From Artemia franciscana (taxonomy: Eukaryota; Arthropoda; Branchiopoda; Anostraca; Artemiidae): DNA of 64,000 nucleotides. A model generated the notes under the pieces. That model searched no databases. It worked only from the letters and a program-made list of their open reading frames with translations, and was not told where the DNA came from. Shown piece after piece: positions 21,165 through 33,969 of this stretch. Every line of letters starts with the position of its first letter. Position 1 is the first letter of the stretch. The stretch covers positions 39,933,979 to 39,997,978 of the forward strand of contig NC_088872.1 of assembly GCF_032884065.1 (NCBI RefSeq), read 5' to 3'. The position numbers were made by a program, and so were the translations under genes.

Positions 21165-21480
21165 CTCTACGTGGTGGAAAAAGAAACATAGTGTATTTTT
21201 CTAAGGGAATTTAAAAAAGGAGCAGTTAAAATAAATTATTGAATTAAGGGTATATAGTTTACCACTTGGGGCAAGAAGAAAATTTTTAAAAAGGAGGCAA
21301 GGGTAGGATGCTCCCTTTTGTTTCCCCATCTGTGGAGATGTGGATGAGACTGTTGATCATATGTGGGTGAGCGTAAAGAATTGAGTAAGGTACAAAAGAA
21401 ACTGTATGAGGGTGTAGGTTTGATGAAAGATGAATGGTCATTATAGCGAGGGCTGGATGCTTGTAAATGTTGACAGGTTA
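21165..21480 (+). pseudogene. LINE C-terminal remnant with zinc-knuckle-like motif
   Basis: Broken frames include LPLGARRKFLKRRQG and then CFPICGDVDETVDHMWV, close to the 'CP.C...ET..H......C' knuckle at the C-terminus of many LINE reverse transcriptases. No RT core is attached. It lies just upstream of a different LINE. Confidence 0.4.
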
Positions 21481-21540
21481 ATATGACTTAAACACTATAA
21501 AGAACAAGAAAATCCGTATGTACTGTAGATCCTTATTTAA

Positions 21541-23343
21541 AGAATTTTAAAAATAAGGCAAAATTGCCTTAAATCAGCTTCCAAAGCTGCAGTGCCTGTG
21601 GATAAAGTTAGGATTGGTACAAGAAAGCCTAATTGGAACGTTTATCCAGAAGTAAAACGTGCTAAGCAAAAAGCCAAATTTTGGCTACGTATGTGGATAT
21701 CCTGTGACCGACCATCTTCCGGAGCTGTTTTCTCTGTGAAACAAAAGTGTAAACTTGAATATAAGGCCAGTTTGAAGAGGGCACGCTTGAATGCATGGCC
21801 AGGCCCCACCGATAAGGCCTCCTGGAATAAGGTTATTAATAGTGAGAAATGTTCCCCATCTACCCTATCTTGTCTCCAGCTAGCTAATTTTGTTGATCAT
21901 TATAAGCGTGTGTTCAGTGTATTTAATAATTTTCTTCAGACTTTTTATTATAATTTGCTTAAACCGCTTTTACCATACCGTCTCCTGCAGGCTCATGTCC
22001 AGCCTGTAGCAATATCTGAAATTCGCCGGGCTTTAAGAAAAGTTAAGCGTTCAAATAGCCTTGATGGTGACGGCCTTTCTTACCGATTTTTTGCTTATGA
22101 TTGTCCTGCTCTACTTAACCATTTACAAATATTTTTCCAGTCTTGCTTAGCACAGTCGCTTGTTCCTGATAGTTTCCTTTGTGGCCGTGTAACGTCTATT
22201 CAAAAGCGAGGCAAGGACCCCACGTTATGTATGAATTATCGTCCCATTACAGTATCGTGTTTCTTAAGTAAGTTGCTTGAACATTTGTTACTACCAGAAA
22301 TTGAGTCGAATTGTGATTTTACGCCTTTTCAATTTGGTTTTCGGAAAAGTTTCGGTTGCTCCCATGCACATCATGTTTTAAGCCGACTCATGAAAGATGC
22401 CGTAAAAGCTAAAATGTCTTTATACTGTCTTACTGTTGATATTTCTGCAGCTTTCGACAATATTGTGCACTCTCAGGCTCTACTTTCCCTTGCGTCTTCA
22501 GGTGTTAATCCTTCCGTACTAAGTTTATTGTCTTCTTGGTATTCAAAGTCTAAAATTCAAGTTACCTGGAATGGCCAAATATCTGACCCGGTAAAAATTA
22601 ATAAGTGAGTTCGGCAAGGTGCCGTATTGTCTCCTAGTATATTTAAATGCGTGCTTGCATCGTGCCTGCGTCCCCTTAGAAGTTCTGTTTTTTACGGTAA
22701 TACTGGTTTGTCTTCTATTGCATATGCAGATGACGTTCTTCTTGTTGCCCGGACTCGCCGTGGATTGCTTTCTAATTTTACTATATTAACCAATGAACTA
22801 TCTAAGATTGGACTGTCAGTTAATGCGTCTAAATGCGAGTTTATTTGTTTTAATAGCCCTTATGCGGTCGCTCCATTCATTACTGGGACTGCAGTTCTAC
22901 CATGTTCTTCTTTAGTTAGTTGGCTTGGTCTGTGTTTCGGCCCAACACTTTCCGCTACCTGTTCATCCCTAGTGAATCAAGCCGTGAAAAACCTACGCGT
23001 CGCTTACGGAAAAATATCCCCAAACAAAAGCCGTTACAACCGCAACGGTTTGTGCATGATTTATAACGCTTATTGCGCCCCTGTGCTTTTGTTTTTATCA
23101 GGCATGGCTCATCTGTTTCGTAAGAAAGATCGACATACTCTACGTACGGCTTATTTCAGATATTGCAAATTCCTCCTCCGGCTTCCTAGATGGCACCGAA
23201 ACAAAAAAATAATTGCTCGATTTGGTTTAGTAGATGTGCCTTCTCGGATTCGGTCTTCCAGTGATGATTTATGTAAAAAGACTGTCAACTTTATTCACGT
23301 TTATGACCCTCTGCAGCCTTTTTTCCATATTGATACTGGTTGA
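21541..23343 (+). pseudogene. Reverse transcriptase, one in-frame stop
   Basis: A single frame runs from 21541 to the TGA at 23341-23343, broken only by a TGA at 22606-22608. Motifs in order: LRKVKRSNSLDGDGLSYRFF, MNYRPITVSCFLSKLLEHLL, FQFGFRKSFGCSHA, LTVDISAAFDNIVHSQAL, then the stop between 'INK' and 'VRQGAVLSP', and AYADDVLL at the catalytic site (YADD from 22723). Related RTs have glycine at the stop position (KGVRQG), so a single GGA-to-TGA change would explain it. The C-terminal part ends in a CKFLLRLPRWHRN segment. No other frame damage, so the copy is fairly young. Confidence 0.85.
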
Positions 23344-23482
23344 TTAATCCATATTGTCTTTTGTTAGTTTGAATTTTGTATTTCTTCGCTGTTTATCGTA
23401 TTTGTTTTTGTTTATTTATTTATAATACTCCGTACTTTGTGTTTTTTATACTTTACGGGTAATAAAGTTCATTCATTCATAT
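21541..23482 (+). mobile_element. 5'-truncated LINE with (CATT)n-type 3' tail
   Basis: Begins inside the linker between endonuclease and RT (no frame upstream of the TAA ending at 21540) and ends near 23482 in 'aataaagttcattcattcat', a short microsatellite tail. Not the same family as the LINE at 3.2-5.5 kb. Clade not fixed; the tail suggests the CR1/L2/RTE side. Confidence 0.75.
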
Positions 23483-23489
23483 GTAAAGC

Positions 23490-24590
23490 ACCTCAATCCC
23501 ATTTGGTATAAGGATACGGAGCTTCCAGCATCTAAAAAGGAGAGGTCCAAATTGGCTAATTCTGAGAAGTTGGAAAATTATAATCTATTAAATAGTGACT
23601 CAACATCTAGTTCAGATTGGTATGATTATCATTTTTAAATGTTATGCAAAACCTATTTTGCTGTACAGTCACATTATTCTCGACCACTTTCTAAAAAGTT
23701 CCCACCTTCGCTTCATGGAAGATCATATTGTTCCAGTGTCAGTAGAGGCTGTTCGAAATTAAATTAAACAACTGACATTTTCCTCTATTTATACTGATGG
23801 CGTTAGTACAAATAAAAATATGTCAAAATATGTATTTCTTTCATTTCATTTGCAATTGTTGCTCAAAATGTATTTCCAAATAGCTTTCTGTGTGCAATAA
23901 TTCGGACTTTAAATCAGGTATAATATAATTTTTACTGTCTTTTTGAAATGTCATACCCGTTTTCTTTTCATATCTTCATTTCGTTCTAATTATCCAAAAA
24001 TAGACGTACATAAAAAGCCCAATCATCTTATTCTCTCGTCTTATTTGGACATGTTGGTGGCTGTGAGAATGCTTTGTTCAGGATCTTCTCTTCGTTTACA
24101 GACAAAATTACAGAAACCTAATTTCAAAAACCCACAATCCGAGCCAAAAAGTATGGATAACTTAGAAGAGTGGGAACTGGCACAAGTGTCGACAAAGCAA
24201 AACTATAAGCGCTATCTAGCTTGACAACACTCGACGCTTTTTTTCTAATGTAATTATAAGAGCAATTAATTTAATTACTGTAATTGGTAAAGATAGGGTA
24301 AGAATAAGTGTCTGGTTTCAATTCCTGATCAAAAAATGATTGCAGAGCTTGAAAAGATGCCATGTGCCGCCAAACGCTAGATGGCTCGGATGTTTTTTTT
24401 TGTCGACACTATCATCAGATTCCATTCTTATAAGTAACCCATAATCTTTGATGCAAGCCATATATAACGTCAAAAAGAGGTAAGATCTTCAAAGCATCTT
24501 CAAGCTCCTGAACACGTTTACATGATTTATTGCTCGTTACACTTCAAATGCTACTCTTGGTTGCCCTAGCCTTTGGCTGCAATATCGCTT
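23490..24590. other. Spacer with a short coding-like tail
   Basis: Immediately after the LINE tail, 23484-23637 (+) reads as a lysine- and serine-rich tail ending SDWYDYHF and a stop. It resembles the end of a larger protein, but nothing recognisable precedes it. The frame at 23943-24224 (+) has no known motif. The rest shows no structure. Confidence 0.3.
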
Positions 24591-24599
24591 AAATAGTTA

Positions 24600-26340
24600 G
24601 GAAGGCGAAGTTGAAACTTTCAGGTGCTGTTGGCCAAATGAAAGGCAAGTGTGGTGCAAGAAAAATTCAGATTTTATTTGCGGAGAAGGGGCAAAGCAAT
24701 TTTCTATACGATCCGACAAAACATAGATTAGTTCATATGAGATTAGCCTATGCTTGCTTCAAGCACGATTAAACAGTATAGTAAATCAAGGGACTAAATG
24801 CTGCAATGTTTTAAAAACGGCGTGCAAGCAATATATTGGGAGTGGCTGGGGATACATTTGAGACTTCCAGCTATTGCTAGAGATGGAACGGGAAGGAGTT
24901 CGGTAACTCCAACTTTTTAAAGGGGGGTGGGTAAATGTGTTTTTCTTCGATTAATCTAAACGTCTCTGTACGCTTAAAATTTTGGCCATTTAAGCCCCTT
25001 TGGGACTGCAACATGTTTACGGTAGTCGAGTGATGTAAGTTGAAAGACGCTATACGTACCCCGGTTTTCAAAAAAATGTAGTGTGTGTGGGAGGAGGAAG
25101 AGTCTTCAAATTTTGTGTTGGAGGGGGTGACAAACAATGTTAATGCATGTCTCTAATCCTACTAAACGCTTTTTTAACCTAAAGTCTATTCGCGGTTGAT
25201 GAGTGAGGCAAATCAAAGAGTCTATGTTGACAGGTGATCAAAACAGTGCATCTACAATATTTTTGGAGCAGATCAAATTAAAACTTTCAGATAGTGCCAG
25301 GGGGAGTGATAGTGGCTGCCAAACCTTGAAAAGAAGAAAGTTTAGATGGAAAGGCTGAAATGTTTTCGGCATCCAGCCTGTTAAAATGTTTGGCACTGTG
25401 AGCCCCTGTTTGACTAGAATCTATTCCCTGTCAAGCAGTAGTTTAGGTCAAACAACCCAAGTGCACAAAGGAAATCAAAATATTATATCTCCTTTATCTC
25501 AGGAATGGCTTTGGGAATTGAGTTGAAGCTTTCAGGTATCGATGGAGAGCCAAGTAGACCTCGAGTTTTGACTTGGAGAGAGGGGCAGAGGTAAGTTGAA
25601 GGAAGCTATGTATCCTGGCTATCACAACGGTCTGTCTTCAGCGTCTTGGGAAAACAACTTGTAGTGATTGAGCTAAAACTTAAAAGTTGTCGAAAAGAGG
25701 ATGCAAAGGGACATCATACTCAGTGTTCAGGCAGTGTGATGTAGAACCAGCAAATATGTTTCTCTAATTTATCTAAATATTTGACACTATTATCTATAGA
25801 GGAACTCTGAGTCTATATGGGGTAAAGCCAGAGCCATTCAAGGGGGAGGGGGCAACGGGGTTATTTGCCCCTGGTGCCACAGCTAAGGATAGGGCACTAC
25901 GGCTGGAGATATGCCAGTTTTAATCAAATTTTTCGCTTTGATTTGGCTATTTTTGCTTATTTTTTTAGTCGGGAGGGGATCACTGTTTTTTATTTCTCTA
26001 AGGGCACCACCAACCCTAGAAACGGCTCTGGGTGAAGCAGTTGGGCAAATCAAAAGACATTTTGTTCATCCTGACTATTAAAATAGTGCATTTGTAATAT
26101 CGTTGGAAAGATTGGGGGGATTGAGTTAATACTTCCAAGGAGGGCATGGTGACTTCAAATATTATTTTGAAGTTAAGGCCAAATCATTTTTTCTACTTAA
26201 CATTGATATACCCTATAAATGACCAACAATATTTCCTTAAAAGCTTAAACTTCTATCCATAAGCTATTGGGTCAAACAAACTTGTCTTGCCTGAAAATGG
26301 ACCAATTTTTTTCTAATTACAATTTCATAGAATATCTTCA
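24600..26340. repeat. Degenerate repeat field
   Basis: A motif close to 'gaattgagttgaaactttcagg' recurs near 24609, 25267, 25511, 25663 and 26116, each followed by similar purine-rich text. Spacings are irregular (about 150-660 bp). No coding function seen. Confidence 0.45.
25829..26030. mobile_element. hAT-type MITE, 202 bp
   Basis: Ends CAGAGCCATTCAAGGG and (reverse complemented) CAGAGCCGTTTCTAGGG. Flanking 8-mers GGTAAAGC (25821-25828) and GGTGAAGC (26031-26038) differ at one base. No coding content. Confidence 0.75.
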
Positions 26341-26344
26341 TTGT

Positions 26345-28535
26345 TTTAAATGTGTAAATTTCAGTTCAAAGTCACCAAACAAGGATCAATACTATCAGAA
26401 TATTTAAATAAAACAGGAATTCTGGGGAGGGGACAAACTCCCAATCAGGAAAAAATATTGATGAAAATTTCACTTCCAAATCCATATTGTTTTGTCAACA
26501 GTGGAGATGTTGTCGAACCAATGATCGTAAAATGTCTGAAAAGATATTTTGTGATATTTAAATGGAAAATTGCCTATTTTTGTACCGCTTTTAAGAGTTA
26601 AAAATGATTGGGGATAACTAGCCACCTCAGAACAATTTTTCACACACACCCTCCTCCATGTGCTCATTGTGTTATATCATGGCGTCATTTTTTGTTTATC
26701 AGATCGGTCGAAAAAAAAAGAAACATAACTCAAAATATGGTACGATCCGAGGAACTTTCGGCAAAGAGGCCTGAAGTTATGCAGAATCGCCCATTTATAT
26801 ACAGGGATTTGTAAATAAATCTTTGAAGAACAATAGGCTTTCTATAAGTTGTTGAATTTAGCCTTAAAAATACTTAGGTAAAGATAATTATAGATTTTTC
26901 TAAAGAAATTGGCAAAAACGACCCCAACCTATGAAAATGTTTTGTCTCACAAGGCCTCTCAATAAACTTTCTTAAAAAGAGCGGAACGTTAAATAAAACG
27001 TATATACAATAAAGATTCTATATATGTATAATGTTCTCGCCATTTTAATGAAATTCATTTATTGATTATTTGAAACAAAACATTCCCGTGGGTTGAAGCT
27101 TTTAACCTTTCTTATAATACTTTCTAGAAAGATGACAGAACAATCAAAAAATAAATTGTTTATTTTAGAAAAAGTATTTATCAATCAGAATCAGCTTTGT
27201 GAGCCAGTCATTCTTCCAAAGCCTTAGACAGGGGAATTTTCAGCCAAGGACTTTTACGATTCTAAAATCTGTTACATCAAAAAGTAAAGCAAAGGGCCCA
27301 AGACATATTGGAAATACCAGGAGTCCTAAATTAGACCCACTTAGGGGGGAGGTCTTTGTTCCCAAGTTCTTTCAAAATCTCACAACTTTATTCACATTGC
27401 CTTGTGTCTTTTGTCTCCCTATATACTACCCTTTTGATTTCCTTTTTTTGAAATTTTTTATTTCCAATTTGTTACAATTTTTCTAATTTATGCCTCTTCC
27501 CCTGAAGAAAACCTTCATTACTTTCCTAACCTTTAGCTCGCAAACTTTAAAACTGAAAAACCATTCGAGTCCCTATTATTTCTTGCAGTGGCGGTGTATG
27601 TGGCTGAGTGTTACCAACGCCACTAATGGCCTTCCACAAGAATGTAGTACCGTAAATGAGCGGCCACAAGGGTTTTAAAAACTCTTCCGCATTGACTTTA
27701 AAATCGCGGGTGTATGACAAGTGTATTACCTGAGGGGGGAGTAAGGGCCGCCCTTTTTGGCCCTATTTGCCACGACCTTGTGTCACCACTAACAAATATA
27801 TCCTTGGAGGAAGACGTGTTTTGCGATCGTTACTACAATGATGATCATTCTCAGTACTCTTTTCTTAAGCCCGCCAGGATTCGGGGAAAATAATCTAATA
27901 CATTTTTACCAAAATAACTCACTTTGAATTACCAATGTCGATTCCAGCACTCTATAGGTCTTCATTTAAACTCTGAACACTAACTTTCGAAGTCTAAAAC
28001 GACAAAAAATATTTGCACATAAAAACAAAGGTTGCCTTCGGGTGTGACCCAGTGTGACACTGACCAATCTAAAGTATCAAATTCCCAAAATTGACGCAAG
28101 CCTGCGTGATGTCGCACACAGAGTCGTAATAAAAGAGCCAAGTTATTTTAATTTGCGAAATGATTGCCTTGAAAACGTGAATTTAGATTCATAGTTATGA
28201 TTACACTATACCTAAATCTAAGCACAAAATGAAAAGAGAAATTATATTAAAAAGGGCCCAAGGGCCTAAACGTTCCAAAAAGGGGTAATGTATGTACGAA
28301 AGCGTAGATCATATATAATGAACACGAAAAGAATTTAATTAATGCATCCATAGAGATTGACTTAGTGTGAAAGCAAAAAATTCCAAGAAAAGATATAAAT
28401 AGTGAAAAACTACTACCTGTGTGGGCCTAAAGCTCATCTTCCAGCATAAATTCCTTTAACAAGTATGGCTAAGAGGGTCAGCATTTTCATTTCCTTTTAT
28501 AGTTTTTTTTTTTCAATCAGAGAATGTCTTGCACA
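26345..28535. other. Unannotated spacer
   Basis: No gene, RNA or well-supported repeat found. Short frames at 26350-26601, 26608-26814, 27199-27486 and 27490-27678 (+) carry no domain. A weak inverted pair ('agtggcggtg' near 27587 and its rough complement near 27790) lacks a target duplication. Confidence 0.35.
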
Positions 28536-28539
28536 TGTC

Positions 28540-29050
28540 ATAAGGCACAATCAAGGAATGAGGTGACGCTCCAAAATGCCAGATAAGCTGAGTTGTCCTC
28601 CAATCACTTTGGCTCGTAAAAAGAGCACTAAAACCATGATTTTCCAGTTGAATGAGCTACGTTCGAAGTTTCTACGACAACTCCTTCTATACGAAGTGGC
28701 TTGGTCAGAAAAAACACGAAACTTGAATAAATAATACAATGTGCCCACATTGCCCTTTAATTTAGCAGAGCTATTGAAATGCCTAGAATTTCTGGTCGTT
28801 TTATGTTTCAACTATTAAAAAAAATTATGTCTGCTGAATTTGTTATTGAATTGTTATTCGTTCTTCGTACTATTTTGATAAAAATGGCCATCTCGCAATT
28901 TCGATCAGATTTGATGGGAAAAAAGGGCTCCGGAGAGGGGAGGGGGCTAGTTTCCATCCTGTCACTTTAGACACTTAAAAAATAACTACAGCTTTCAATT
29001 TCAAATGAGATGAGTCCCCTCTAAAGTTTACACGACCATCCCTTAAATGA
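28540..29050 (+). repeat. Family A repeat, about one unit
   Basis: Contains 'gtttctacgacaactccttc', 'gaagtggcttggtc', 'aatggccatctcgcaatttc' and 'ggggagggggctagtttcc', in the same order as the 5560-7186 array. Confidence 0.6.
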
Positions 29051-29054
29051 ATTT

Positions 29055-30455
29055 CAAGAGTATTTGCTGATATTTGTTTTCGGGAAAGAGCAAGCAACTC
29101 TGAGAAATACAGTATAAAATGCGAAAAATAAGCACAAAGCGATTGTTTAAGTAGGTTTAGTACTAGATAAATAGTTTTAGTACTACTTTGGTAAAAAGTG
29201 ACACTTTTTTTTACAAAAACATATACCCTGTAGGGAATATTTTGTTTTTTGTGTTATGTCAAAACTTCCAATAGCCTTTTTATATCCCAAATTTTTAAAA
29301 TATGTTTCTTATTTATTATGCCAATTTGTCCTAGCACATAAGAAAATTTCCTTTGGACGCAAAATATGTTCGGTTGACAATCCTAGTTGGAAGTTTATTC
29401 GTTCTTGTGCTTAGAATTTGGAGCACAAATGTGCCATCTATAATTGTTTCATAGCAGACTCCCAAAGTCTTGTTTAGCTAGAAAAGTTTAGATTCCTATA
29501 ATTTGACCTGTTCCTAATTTAGATTGTACTGTAGGTTATTGAAGCTAAAACAAAAAGGGCAAGTAACTTGCGGATTTTGTCAACTGTTATAGGTCTTTTT
29601 CCAGAAATAATGGTTATTCAGGTTCCGAGCCCTAGCTTTTTTAAATCAACCCCATTCAAATCAAACTGCAAAGCAAATTTTTGCTGAGATAGGAAGAAGT
29701 CACTAAACTAGAATTTTACCAAATAACGTACTAAATATAAAAATATTCCATACCATAGTGCTTAGAAATGCTAATTCTAGGAACACATCTATTTCTGGTT
29801 GACCCTCCTCCTCTATGGGGCAAACTAAAAATGTGTAAATGGGCTTGCTTAGTTAACATCACCTATAGAGCAAAGCATTTTAGTCCATGAGCCCTGTGGG
29901 CAGTGGGGCAAGGTCTGTATTCTATATTTATTTAATAAATCTTGTTTAAGGTTTCTTTTTTTTATCACTCTTTGTTGAATAAATATAGACTACAAGCCTC
30001 GCCCTGCTGCCCAAAGGGCTCATAGACTAATATGCTTTGATTTCAATTTTACCTGTAAGCCAGCCCAAGTTGTGCATTTTTAGTCTTGTTGGAGGGGGAT
30101 TTTAGAAAGCTAAGAAATGGATGCACTTCTCTAATAATGACAAAGAAACAATATGCAATCATCAGAATCTTGCTATATGGAGTAACATATGCACTTTAGA
30201 AAGCTTGTGATGAAACTAGACATTTACCAAAGGAAACCTTAAATGAATAGACATTATAATAAATAACTAAGTCAAACTCAAAACAAGCAAAAATTAATAT
30301 GAGCAGGGTTGACAGCCCCACACCTGCTCAAGACTAGAACATAATTTGTGCTTTATTTAAAAAAAAAGAACAACTGACCATGGATTGTTGACAACTGATA
30401 TTTCCTCCTTAAAGTAAAAAAAAAATATTTATTAAAGGCACAAAAGGGAAAATGG
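29055..30455. other. Unannotated spacer
   Basis: AT-rich, no coding frame. Inverted similarity between 'tttgggagtctgctatgaaa'-type text is absent; a short inverted pair 'agtccatgagccctgtgggc' (near 29880) and 'gcccaaagggctcatagact' (near 30010) is present, suggesting a small uncharacterised inverted-repeat element. Confidence 0.35.
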
Positions 30456-30462
30456 TGTAACC

Positions 30463-30951
30463 CTAGGAGACCAGCCATACATAAGGAAGTAATTCTTACT
30501 TCATAGGTACAGAATAATCATAGTTAGCATATTTTGCAGGGGAAGAACCTTTACCTTCACTTCTTTCCATGTATTTCTAGTTTTCTATCACATTTCTAAT
30601 TTTTTTTTTGTATTCTCTAAGACTTGAAAAGCATTTATAAACAAATGCCCAAACACCATCTAACCTAATTTATGACTGTTTGTCTATTTACATGTTTTTT
30701 TTGACAAATAATTAGATGACACTTTCCTGATGGTGTTTAATTAGATATATAGAATATTTGAAAACAAAAGAATACAGCTTAATCCATGTTTATTTTTTCA
30801 GAAATTTGTAAAAAAAAATGTACAACAGTGGAAGAAGTGATGATAATGGTCCCCCCCCCCCTGCAGAATTTGTTAACTAGGATTATTCTCCATATTATGA
30901 AGTAGGAATTGTTTTTTTAGCATGTTTCCTTTTGTATGGCTGGTCTCCTAG
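30463..30951. mobile_element. MITE, 489 bp, related to the 14.6-kb palindromic element
   Basis: Terminal inverted repeats CTAGGAGACCAGCCATAC are perfect for 18 bp (30463-30480 and 30934-30951). Weaker pairing continues for about 95 bp through 'attcttacttcata', 'agaataatcatagttagc' and 'attttgcagggg'. The inner text matches the MITE at 14612-15065. No coding capacity. Target duplication not resolved. Confidence 0.7.
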
Positions 30952-30954
30952 TCC

Positions 30955-31915
30955 TATACTATAAAAACTTTTAAAAGGTATGCTGCTTTCAGTAAAGTAC
31001 ATACTACTCTTGTCTTGAGAAGTATGGGTTTTTTTCGCTTGTTTTTAGTTTGACTTGGCTATTTAGTGTAATTTCTGTTTGTTTTGTGTTTCATTTATCT
31101 ATTGATGGTGATTTGTGGTAGTTTCATACTTCAAAGATTATTTGACTTTACTTTTGCTCATTTTTGCTTTAGCAGAGCTCTTTGCTTTTCTCTGAAATTT
31201 TTTTGTGGAATAAGTTCTTTAAATTAATCTTATTCTAAGGCCAGCCATTGATTTCTGCAAACAAGAGCTAAAATATGTTTTTCCAAAAACTTGTTTTACA
31301 GGGTTAATTTGAATGAGTATTGAATTAATTGGAAGTTAAGCATAGTTTGGCTTGGGTAGAATGGGGTTGAGTTGAGTAAGGCTGAGTTACATACACATCA
31401 ACTTTCAGGACTACACTTAGGGCCTAAATTGTGCCCTAAAAAAGTCTGTTCATATTTCTCTATGATTAGCCTCTGTTGTTCACCATAAATGCATTTAAAA
31501 TATTCAGTTTTGTGTATGGCCAAAATATTCAAGTATATAGCCTACTTATTAAGAAAATTTCAACAAATTCATTGTGATACAATCCAATGTGTAGGTGACA
31601 TTTTTATGATAAGGATTTATGTTGACTTAACTGCTGATGTGGTGATTACCTTTTCTCAGGGGTATAGCTCTAGCTTTTTATTGAAGAGGCAAGAGTGGTC
31701 CACATCTGGAAAGTCAAGGGGCATCGGCCATATAGTAATTTTTTCTCGAAATTGTTGGGGCAGGGGGGCAACTGGCCCCCTTGCCTGCCCTTCCCCCAAC
31801 TACAACACTGGCTTTGCTACTATTGTGTGCCTTACATTGGTTTTTATTAAAATCTTGAGCATAAATAGTTTGAATTTAGTGCTATAATCTACTAGACATT
31901 GAAACACTTTCCACT
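30955..31915. other. Unannotated spacer
   Basis: No supported gene. The frame 31489-31887 (+) has no recognised domain and lies in ordinary AT-rich DNA. Short poly-G and poly-C runs near 31750-31800 resemble the edges of MITEs elsewhere, but no partner was found. Confidence 0.3.
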
Positions 31916-31919
31916 ATGA

Positions 31920-32340
31920 TCTAGATTTGCTTTCCAAGTCTTCCAAGATGGAGAGTGGACTGCATGAGCTCCCTTACCCTACAAGGTTCTGCAAGCTGAA
32001 ACTCCCAACTCTGGTTTATAGAAGAAGATGGGGTGATGCCATTCTGGTTCATAAACTTATTAATACAAAGGCAGTTCCTGGTCTTCTTCCTCTGGCGTCT
32101 CAGGATTCTCGTACAAGGGGACATAACTTGAAGTTATCCAGGCATTTCTCCTCAAAGTGGCAACGCGCCCAATTTCTTACCAACCGTGTTGCCAACCTCT
32201 GGAACAAATTACTGCCAGATACCATTGCTGCCCAAACCACAGACAGCTTTAAGAACCATATTGACAACGAATGGTCAAAACAAGAATGGAAGTATAACTG
32301 GGAAGCACTCGAATTGGAATCAGCAACATCAAACCACTAG
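31920..32340 (+). pseudogene. LINE reverse-transcriptase C-terminal fragment
   Basis: Codes for LKLPTLVYRRRWGDAILVHK, then RGHNLKLSRHFSSKWQRAQF, then TNRVANLWNKLLPDTI and a short 'FKNHIDNEW' tail. This is the standard tail of CR1/Jockey-type RTs ('LPTL.YRR.RGDMI..YKI ... GH..KL ... RV...WN.LP..VV ... FK..LD..W'). No RT core, endonuclease or clear 5' boundary, so it is a 5'-truncated insertion. The overlapping minus-strand frame 31921-32124 is a shadow. Confidence 0.75.
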
Positions 32341-32444
32341 TCAAGTGTATGTATTCAACTATGTGTCATGTATTATCAACTCTGGAGTTTCTACAAGGAA
32401 AAACCCTTATATTGCTCCAAGCTGCAATTTAAGGTAATAATTCC

Positions 32445-32890
32445 CAAGAATAGAGTCAGAAAAAGAAGAAGTACACTATTAGAACCACCTTGTCCAATAC
32501 CCCTATATAGGAAACTAACTGTCCCTTAATTACAATTACCATTTAAATTATAATTACCTAATTACCATTTAATTACAATACACACATAATTTTATTAGCT
32601 GACTTAGAATCATTACTCTTCTGATTTCTACTTCCAACTGAATTATTAATAATGCTTTCAATATCTAAAAAAATATTTTGTAACCCAAAAAAACGTTCCG
32701 CCAAAGAGTTGATACCAGCCTGGTCATCAGAATCAGCTGTCAATTTACTTACAGTGAATGGTAGATCAACTAAAAAGTATGACAACCCATAACTTATAAA
32801 AATAGAGTCAAATCAAAACAAGAAGTACACTAATAGAACTGCCTTGTCCAAAACCCTTATATGAAATATGCCGTTCCTTGGCTTGAACAA
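32445..32890. repeat. Short dispersed repeat, about 75 bp, two of three copies
   Basis: 'agtacactattagaaccacc ... ttgtccaatacccctatat' near 32470-32510 recurs near 32825-32865 and again near 34570-34620. Nature unknown. Confidence 0.5.
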
Positions 32891-33135
32891 CAAGGAATAT
32901 ATATTGCCTTGAAAATCAAGAAAAGTGGCCGCAACCACAATATTCTGCATTGAAGGCATATTTCTTCCTTTTTTTTTCTTTTTCACAGATAGTTTGGCAC
33001 TGGAACATCATATAGAGCTGTTTAATGCCTCATTTTAAAGGAAATTGCCACATAATGCATGCTATAAAAGGTAATTTATAAAAAGAATTGAAATGCAATC
33101 GATTTTGTACAAAAAACTTTACTTTTCTATCAAGA

Positions 33136-33200
33136 ATCATTGGATTCATCAGATTGTCACCTGCATGACAGGTGGGTATGCTTACCATTGTACCATTGGA
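33136..33200 (-). tRNA. tRNA-Asp-like pseudogene or SINE head, copy 1
   Basis: On the minus strand 'acaatggtaagcatacc' matches the A box/D arm of animal tRNA-Asp, followed by an anticodon arm with 'cctgtcatgcagg' that keeps GTC at the anticodon. The T arm is badly eroded and the acceptor ends do not pair. Not a functional tRNA. Confidence 0.5.
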
Positions 33201-33969
33201 TATTTAATGAAAAATAAGTTATTATAATAAGGAACAAACTCTGGCCCATAGTAATACATAATTATATTAAAGAACCAATTGTTGCCCATAGTAAATAATA
33301 ATTATATGAAATGACAATCATTCAAAGATCAAACCATTGCATATACTATAATTAGTTAGCTGCCCAACTCCTTGAGGTTTGTCTTTTACTATTCGAAATA
33401 AGAAAAAGCTGTAGACTTTTTCCTGTGTTTAATCTGGGTTGCAGCAGTCACTACTGTATTGTATAGGATTAACGACGCTTCTTGACTACTAAGGTCCCTA
33501 CGTCGGCCCTGCAGTGCATTGCTGCAGCATGATTCGATCTCTGGGTCAGCAGTCACTAGTTGCATAAAAGACTGGTATTTAAATAGGGATTTCTAAAGTG
33601 CCATTTGGATCATTGGTATAGAGATCCAGGTTGCAGCAGTAGCTTGCAACCTGGTAAGAGACAATCATGTCCCATAATAAGAAATGCAATAGACCATAAC
33701 TTCTAAAATACTGTCAGATTGAATTATAATAAAAAAACAAACTCTAGCCTATACTAGCTGAAATATTTAATATAAATATTATAACAAAGATAACTTTGAA
33801 AAGCGGCTTCTCTATGGTGCAGTACCATTTCTGACTGATTTTGCTACCTGATTTCCTGTGGTTCATTCGTATTTTCTTCATTATTTTAGCTAGGACGTAG
33901 CTAAACTGAGTTACTTTTTTAAACCCTAAATTTAAAAGATATCACTTTGAATTCAATATAGTGAAATAT

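Noticed and set aside
27585-27800. Possible MITE with 'agtggcggtg' and 'caccact' ends
   Set aside because: The end match is short and the flanks show no target duplication.
31489-31887. 132-residue plus-strand frame
   Set aside because: No motif or neighbouring exon structure; length is possible by chance in this base composition.
33495-33550. tRNA-like stretch with 'gattcgatctc' and a 'ctgcag' stem
   Set aside because: Anticodon stem is only four pairs and no acceptor or D arm can be formed.
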